Below are positions 27,479-32,729 of a stretch of 32,729 bases of DNA, in pieces. The notes beneath the pieces are model-generated. The model searched no databases. It was given only the letters and a program-made list of their open reading frames with translations, and was not told the origin of the DNA. Source of the stretch: Davidsoniella eucalypti. Taxonomy: Eukaryota; Ascomycota; Sordariomycetes; Microascales; Ceratocystidaceae. The DNA is taken from NCBI GenBank assembly GCA_004009845.1, contig RMBW01000337.1, positions 1 through 32,729 of the forward strand. The letters run 5' to 3'. Position numbers and translations under genes: made by a program. How positions within the stretch are numbered: position 1 is the stretch's first letter; each line of letters opens with the position of its first letter.

Positions 27479-28345
27479 GAAGCTGCGCCCGCAGGCGTGG
27501 TTGCCTCATCCAAGGCACTGTTCTCTGCTGTGGTCAAGGCCACCCAAACCACACAAATAACACCAGCGCTGCCGAAGAAGGCAGACATCGATAATAACAA
27601 CAAAAAGAAGAACAAGAAGAAGAAGAAGGCTCCTGCCTCTTCCGTCACTGAGCCGGCAAAGGCTGTCACTGACGCCACGACCTCCTCACCTGCGGAGACC
27701 GCTACCACTGCGCCTCCCAAGACTACAACCACCTCAACAACTAAACCGGCGCAAGCTACCGAAGCGACGCCCCCTACAAAACCGCAAGCCGCGGCCCCAG
27801 ATGCCTCCGATGAAGGCTGGCAGAAGGTGACCCGCGCGAAACGTCCAAGCCCCTCTGTTAAGACTACACAGAGCACCACGCTGATGCTTATCGGTGGTGG
27901 CAAGATTCCTTCCCCCAAGCACATACGTGACTTGGTTAACTATGATGGAAAGATGAAAGCCATTGAGGTTTGGACCTCACGTAAGAACAATGTGATGATC
28001 AAGTGCTGCAGCGAGACGGCCAAGCGCCACCTGCTCTCGACCAAGACCACCTGGCTCGCAAAACTGCGCCCCCTCGGCTGGAAGGACTGCGTGGAACCGG
28101 AAGACTGGCAACGGCTGGTCATGCACGGCGTCCCCAAGTCCGAAGTCGCGAACTTCGCGAAGGAGTTTGCCTACAGCAATGGCATCAAGCCGCTGGAGTT
28201 GACCCGAGTCTTGGGCAAACCAAAGAAGGACCAACAGTGCGTATCCGTCGTATTCACTGTACGAACCCAACAAGAAGCGAAGCACTGCCTGACTCAGCCA
28301 GTCCACTTCGCCGCAAAGCATGTAACCATCGTTGAATATGTTTAG
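27479..28345 (+). CDS. LINE-A ORF1-like protein, 5'-truncated
   Basis: The frame is open from inside the Chromo-3 LTR, so any ATG in the LTR is fortuitous; the LINE part begins at about 27479. It has an Asn/Lys-rich basic stretch (KKKNKKKKK), a long Thr/Ala/Pro-rich low-complexity linker, then the conserved domain: MLIGGGKIPSPKHIRDLVNY, LRPLGWKDCVEPEDWQRLVM, YSNGIKPLE and a final HVTIVEYV. It ends at TAG 28343-28345, overlapping the ORF2 start in ATGTTTAG. The probable role is binding the element RNA, inferred from position; no CCHC knuckle is present in the retained part. Confidence 0.7.
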   Translation, partial: EAAPAGVVASSKALFSAVVKATQTTQITPALPKKADIDNNNKKKNKKKKKAPASSVTEPAKAVTDATTSSPAETATTAPPKTTTTSTTKPAQATEATPPTKPQAAAPDASDEGWQKVTRAKRPSPSVKTTQSTTLMLIGGGKIPSPKHIRDLVNYDGKMKAIEVWTSRKNNVMIKCCSETAKRHLLSTKTTWLAKLRPLGWKDCVEPEDWQRLVMHGVPKSEVANFAKEFAYSNGIKPLELTRVLGKPKKDQQCVSVVFTVRTQQEAKHCLTQPVHFAAKHVTIVEYV

Positions 28346-29835
28346 GAAACTTACGGTATTTCAGCACAATCAGGGAAAGCGTAAAGGCATTTTAGATCAT
28401 CTCTTTGACTTAGCAATAAGGCAGGGAGTTGAGATATTGTGCATTCAGGAACCCTGGGTATGGCAAAAAGAAGGCAAATGGATTTTCCAGGACCACCAAA
28501 ACTTTCACACCGTCAAACCAGCTCTAACTTTGCTAACAAGACCAAGGGTCGTGACCTATATCCAAAAGGACATTGACTTCACAATAGAAAAGCCTCTCGA
28601 CATCGCAAGCAGCGACATTCAATGCATAAGACTTCATATCGACGCGCAACCATTATTGGTCAACCTCTACAACCATCCGACCCAGCCCCTTTTACCGCAC
28701 CCGCTTGTCCAGCAATGGCAGGTTGGGAGTGGCATCATCGTCGGGGACTTCAACACCCATCATCCATGGTGGTCTGTGAACTGTGAGCAATCGCAGCATG
28801 CAGATGAAGTCGTTGGTTGGTTGCAGAGGAACAATGCTGACTTGGTAGTGGATCCCGAGAATGCTCTGGTCAACAGGGGCACTTTCTTCACCACCAGGTC
28901 GCAGAAAACATCAATCATCGATCTCGCCTTCCTCACTGGGCAGATGAAGCAAACGAAAACTAGTTGGACGTGTGAAGGTCTCCATGGTTCGGATCACCAG
29001 TGCATTAAATTGCAGTTCCACGACGCCCGAAAAAACGAAAAAGAGAAGGAAAAAATAATATATAACTTGAAAAAAACGGACTGGAAACAGTTCAGAGAGA
29101 GCCTCCAAAAAAAGGAGGCATTAGTATTAGAAAATCTCAAAAAAAGAGATACTCGACCGGATCTGGCGGCCATTTTGACCGCCGCCATCCAGGATACCTG
29201 CGCAGAGGTGATGCCGAAGGCCCGCATCTGCCCCCGGAGTAAGCCTTGGTGGAACGACGAACTCAAGCTATTGAGGAAGTCCTTCCTGAGGGCCGAACGA
29301 CATTGGAAGAAGGATAAGATCTGTCTGACGGAGTACAAAGAAAAACGAAACAGGTATTTCCATGCCATTATCAAAACCAAAGCTAACTATTTCAATTCTT
29401 TCTTAGAACAAGCAACCGGCGACGAAGTCTTCACTGCTATGAGATACACGAAACCCATAACCGACTCGTATATACAACCACTCGAGGAAAATGGTGTCAA
29501 GGCGGAGTCGTTCGACGACAAAGCTTTTTTTTTTTTTTTTTTAATTCATTAATCTTATGCGACGACAAAGCTAAGATGCTACTGAATCTTGTGGGCGGCA
29601 AAAAAGGTGAGTCCCTTGAGGACGAAGACACTCCACCCTCCTACATCACGAGAACTCGAAATGGCCTTGGCCTAACATCTCTACCATTGAGATTGAAAGA
29701 GCTATCATGACCTCAAACCCTAAGAAGTCTGCTGGACCAGATGGGATTAATTTCCAAATGATCCCAAAATGCTTATAGGGCCATCCCCGAGCGTATCTTA
29801 AACCCACTAATTGCTTCTTCTAGCGTGCTTGCAGT
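28338..29835 (+). pseudogene. LINE-A ORF2: endonuclease and start of RT, interrupted
   Basis: The ATG at 28338 overlaps the ORF1 stop by eight bases. Endonuclease motifs: FQHNQGKRKG (Asn), EILCIQEPWVW (Glu), IIVGDFNTHHPWWS (Asp, Asn), IIDLAF and GSDHQCI (His), spanning about residues 3-230. A basic linker follows (KKTDWKQFRESL, WWNDELKLLRK), typical before LINE reverse transcriptase. The frame ends at 29552 inside the 34-bp insertion; beyond it AKMLLNLVGGKKGE and KKSAGPDGINFQMIPK mark the start of RT. The rest of RT is absent, so no retrotransposition-competent protein is encoded. The endonuclease part appears intact. Confidence 0.9.
29526..29559 (-). mobile_element. 34-bp poly(A)-tailed micro-insertion, 13-bp TSD
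   Basis: Seventeen T residues plus AATTCATTAATCTTATG lie between two copies of CGACGACAAAGCT (29513-29525 and 29560-29572). On the minus strand this is CATAAGATTAATGAATT followed by A17, matching the A-rich tail at about 4273-4294. It has the signature of a severely 5'-truncated retroposed transcript. Confidence 0.85.
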
Positions 29836-29859
29836 TCGTCTCATCTTTTGTTTGAGCCT

Positions 29860-31100
29860 ATCTCTTATAAACTTAAACTATCCACCTTTACCTTCACGTA
29901 CGATATTGTATATTTATGTCTCTATTATTATTACAAATGATACCACGCTATTGCTGCTCTGTACTTCTGATATCAAACCACATTACTCTTCTTGATACCT
30001 TGATCAAAATCTTCCTTTGGGTAGTTCTTGATCTTGTTCTATTGTCATTTTTTCATGAATTACCATACTGTGCTCCTCTTTGAGCTATAAAAAACTGGCT
30101 ACAGCTTTTGAAGTAAATATTTCTAGCCTTCGTCGTGCTACTCTTTGCTTGTAAGAGGTATCATTTGAGGTGTTAACAGAAGCTTTACATCATTGTGACT
30201 TAACCCTAGCACAACTGTGGACTAAACTTGCTCAAAATTTGATGTTTGTCTTGTTTAATGGCCCAGCCAATATACTTACATGATACCTTTCTTCTTAATC
30301 AACATATTATACTACCTTATTCTCTATTCTTACATACCATGCTTTTACGAGTCTCTTACTTTTCTACTCATATTAAATCTATTCTGTAATAACCCTATCG
30401 AATGATACCCTTTTCAATTTCATTTCTAAACTCAACCCTCTATATCCACATCACAATCAAGCAATCTCTATTTCATACCATGTCTATAATCAAAACCATA
30501 TACGTACAGTTGCTAGTTTGAGGACGACTAAGAAGTGATTTATTTTGAGCTTGTTGTTGATTGCGGTTTATTAAGGTACTAAAGTGAGTAAAGTGTACTC
30601 CTAAAAAAAAGAAGACTAAGATATATAAAATTATAAATAACTGTCGTATGTTATTCAGTAAACAAATAGAAACAAGACTTTGCTCCTGACCTTATTGATA
30701 TGGTTTCTTATTTTGTGGCTGGCTATTTGGAGGTAGCGGTGTAGCTAGTATAACAATCAATGAATAGTAATCATAGTGTAGTTGTGGTAAGAGACACTTG
30801 CAAGTATGGCTAACTATTGTTACAGTAAAGTAGATCGTGATTAGTCCCTAAAAGCCTATGATAGCCGCAAAAACAACTTCAATTTTTGAACTTATTCATA
30901 CCAAAAGCTATTCAATTTAAATGACAGCCCTGAATTCATTGTTTTATAGTGAATTATGTACTAACAGAACAGGTATGGTCGCTTATTCTTTTACAAGCAA
31001 ATTCTATGACTTCGTGTATATAAATAAGTGTGCATGGTAACTGTATCAGTTTGGAAACTTCTATTATCTTGCACTCAACTTAGTATCAAAATAGAAGCAT
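29860..31100 (-). mobile_element. Inverted, diverged copy of the AT-rich repeat (copy C)
   Basis: 29866-30050 aligns with the reverse complement of about 4700-4890 (ATCCACCTTTGCCTTCAC; TTACAAATGATACCA; ACCTTGATCAAAATC), and 30895-31010 with that of about 4395-4515 (ACAGCCCTG, ATTCATTGTTTTATA, TACTAACAGAA). The order is collinear, with about 700 extra bases between. No gene is recognisable in 29836-31219. Confidence 0.65.
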
Positions 31101-31219
31101 GTAATAAGATATAAAAGTGTAATACTCAAGATATCTTATATCTAGTCATCTAACTACAAAAGTCCATGGCTAAGTCAAGACAGTCCAAGCGAAGCGATCC
31201 ACCCAATCCAAAAGCTGTT

Positions 31220-32720
31220 TTACCCAGACGATGATGTTTGCTCGTTAGCATGCCCTCTAGGAGACGCATTGCATGTTGTTGAAGTGACGATGACTAGAGT
31301 TTTACAGTCCAGACTGTCCCGCATGAATGCCCGAATATCCTCTGGTGGATATGTATAGCCACTTGGAATAGTAACCTGAAAGTAAGTTTTCTTGCCATAT
31401 CGGCCCTCAAGAGAAACATGGTTGTTACCCGCAATATTGATGCAGCTCTGGTAGGTGATTGCGAAGACAGTATCAAGCTGGCTGGTATTGGCATACATGT
31501 CATGAACTGAGCGTGGAAGACGTTGGCCGATGATACGCTCGGCTTCGGATTTGCTAATGCTGATGCGAGTCTGGGTGGTGCGTATTCCTTCATCGACAGC
31601 GTCCCACTCCCACTTGTTGATGAGAGCGTTTAGAATCTGGTATACAGTTTGATCAATGGGGTAAGTACTTGGCCGGTCCAGAAATGCTCCCATCTTTCTG
31701 GGTTTTCGCGCCGGATTCGTGAGCAGTGAATGGCTGCAATAGTTCGAAGATGGCGCGGTCCATGTGAAGTATATCGTACTTGTTGTCCCATATGCGACCA
31801 CAGGTCAACTCCCAGCAATAGCTTTCGTCAACGATTTCCGAGCTGTGACAAGTGGGCTTGCCATTATTCATGGCCAGATAGTAACCTGTGTTGTTATTAC
31901 GAAGTGCGAAATACTTCCCATCACAAACGATTGGCTCCCAGAGTGCAGCGGATCCGCCTAGGAAATGGCCGTCAATCTTGCTGTATATGGAGAAAGTGAA
32001 CCCGGAGCTTCATTTCGGAATATCCATCGTGTATGGATGTTTTCGGGTCGTTCATGGCAGACAAATTGGCAGCTCCACACCTTTGTTGGGTAGATAGACA
32101 AAGGCCAGTCTCTCTGTTTACAAGAGTATACGAAGGAAAAGAGCGGGTTGTCTAGATCGATGGGCGTTAGTTACTCCTGCTAAGACGCAGAACAATGTTG
32201 TAACTTACAGGCAAAATCTTCCATGACCGGTTAGTTATATCCACTCTTTCATCTAGAGCCTCGATCTTTCGTGAATTCCAATGGTCAAGCGTATACTGGG
32301 TATCCAGGTTGACGATACTAACGAGGCTATCTGAGCCGGCATAAGCCTCGAGAAACCATGCGTCGCAACGCCTATCCTCATACGTCTCAGCCAAGACGAT
32401 CGAATTCTGCTCGATTCGGATCTGGCGCAAAGAACTACCCGAGGCACGGTTGGTGATCTTGTATATTCCAGAATATCCCGTTTGAAAAAATCTCCATTCG
32501 AAGGACTCGTCGCAGCCGGTTCTGGGCTCGTCGGTGATATCTATATCTCCGAACTCATTGGTACAGAGGAATTGCCAGTCTCTCCGTTTTGTATACGAAC
32601 CCAGTCTAGGCCTGGAGATGGTACGGCCTCCAAAGACCATTGCTGGTGGCTTTCGCCACGGTAGCAACTTGCGGTGTTGTATCTGGGTTGGTCCTGGACG
32701 TTTTCCATAGGGACACTCAT
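31220..32720 (-). pseudogene. Lectin-like (agglutinin/beta-trefoil-like) gene with intron, frameshifted
   Basis: The start at 32720 (MSVPMENVQDQ) begins a frame that gives VRIQNGETG; after a one-base loss near 32580 it continues as QFLCTNEFGDIDI and later SWKILP. An intron (32152-32208; GTAAGT, branch-like CTAAC at 32166-32170, CTAG) joins in phase 0 to LVNRETGLCLS. Another frame change near 32030 leads to YFALRNNNTGYYLAMNNGKP, with TCHSSEIVDESYCWEL, and a third near 31750 to the C-terminal frame 31220-31801. The repeated ETG-x-L/NTGYYL units suggest beta-trefoil lectin repeats; the last resembles the amaranthin-type agglutinin domain. The C-terminal 130 residues are unassigned; in plant relatives an aerolysin-like region can follow, but I cannot show that here. 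Broken as written. Confidence 0.5.
32152..32208 (-). other. 57-nt spliceosomal intron in the lectin-like gene
   Basis: On the minus strand GTAAGT opens, CTAAC sits 12 bases before the end and CTAG closes. Removing it joins two frames in phase 0 with matching lectin-like motifs on both sides. Confidence 0.7.
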
Positions 32721-32729
32721 GACAAGTGC

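Larger units (their letters stand above)
27479..29835 (+). mobile_element. LINE-A: non-LTR retrotransposon, truncated at both ends
   Basis: Holds ORF1 without its 5' end, ORF2 with a complete endonuclease domain, a linker, and only the first RT motif (SAGPDGINFQMIPK). Similarity to RT ends near 29835, where the inverted AT-rich repeat begins. The left edge abuts the broken Chromo-3 LTR. A 34-bp insertion splits ORF2 at 29526-29559. Confidence 0.87.

Overview
This window looks like a repeat-rich, gene-poor stretch of a filamentous fungal genome. The grounds are short spliceosomal introns (43 and 57 nt) with fungal-type splice sites, two broken host-type genes of fungal character, Ty3/gypsy chromoviruses with a chromodomain and Tf1-style self-priming signals, and a non-LTR retrotransposon with an apurinic-type endonuclease. 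An ascomycete is likely but not proven. Two single N bases and many frameshifts, some inside a retrotransposon with identical LTRs, suggest a draft-quality assembly, so some breaks may be base-call errors.

Layout: 1-3793 is the 5' two thirds of a minus-strand chromovirus (Chromo-1), inserted into a plus-strand reverse transcriptase fragment (3794-3925). That fragment runs into an AT-rich repeat whose end carries GGTATTATTCGG (3926-about 5910). A LINE copy (LINE-B, about 5911-7627) interrupts this repeat and is itself cut by a second GGTATTATTCGG repeat (7628-about 9440). From 9440 to 15129 there is no recognisable gene: three solo LTRs, each with a perfect 5-bp target duplication, a 465-bp duplication around an N, and an inverted GGTATTATTCGG terminus at 14372-14383. 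Chromo-2 (15135-21692) is a full-length chromovirus with two identical 179-bp LTRs and target duplication ttaaa. A pseudogene of a secreted intradiol dioxygenase follows (22351-23204), then Chromo-3 (about 23280-27478), which has lost half of its protease, its RT and its RNase H. Its truncated LTR abuts a second LINE (LINE-A, 27479-about 29835), which carries a 34-bp poly(A)-tailed micro-insertion. An inverted copy of the AT-rich repeat fills about 29860-31100, and the right end is a broken, intron-containing lectin-like gene (31220-32720).

The most interesting content is RNA-level control in the three chromoviruses, seen by comparing them with each other. (1) At the Gag-Pol junction all three carry GGATTTT immediately followed by TAG, a 6-nt spacer and a hairpin with covarying 6-bp arms and a nearly constant 11-nt loop. 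The -1 frame is open through the Gag stop and its peptide is conserved, so this is a strong candidate programmed -1 frameshift signal. (2) Next to each 5' LTR lies an 11-nt primer-binding site complementary to an 11-mer inside the LTR about 55 nt downstream of a TATA box; a change in one family is matched in both partners, which indicates self-priming. (3) Each 5' leader holds an array of short stem-loops, with compensatory changes in Chromo-3. (4) Gag begins with a conserved hydrophobic segment plus a His-rich module that I do not recognise.
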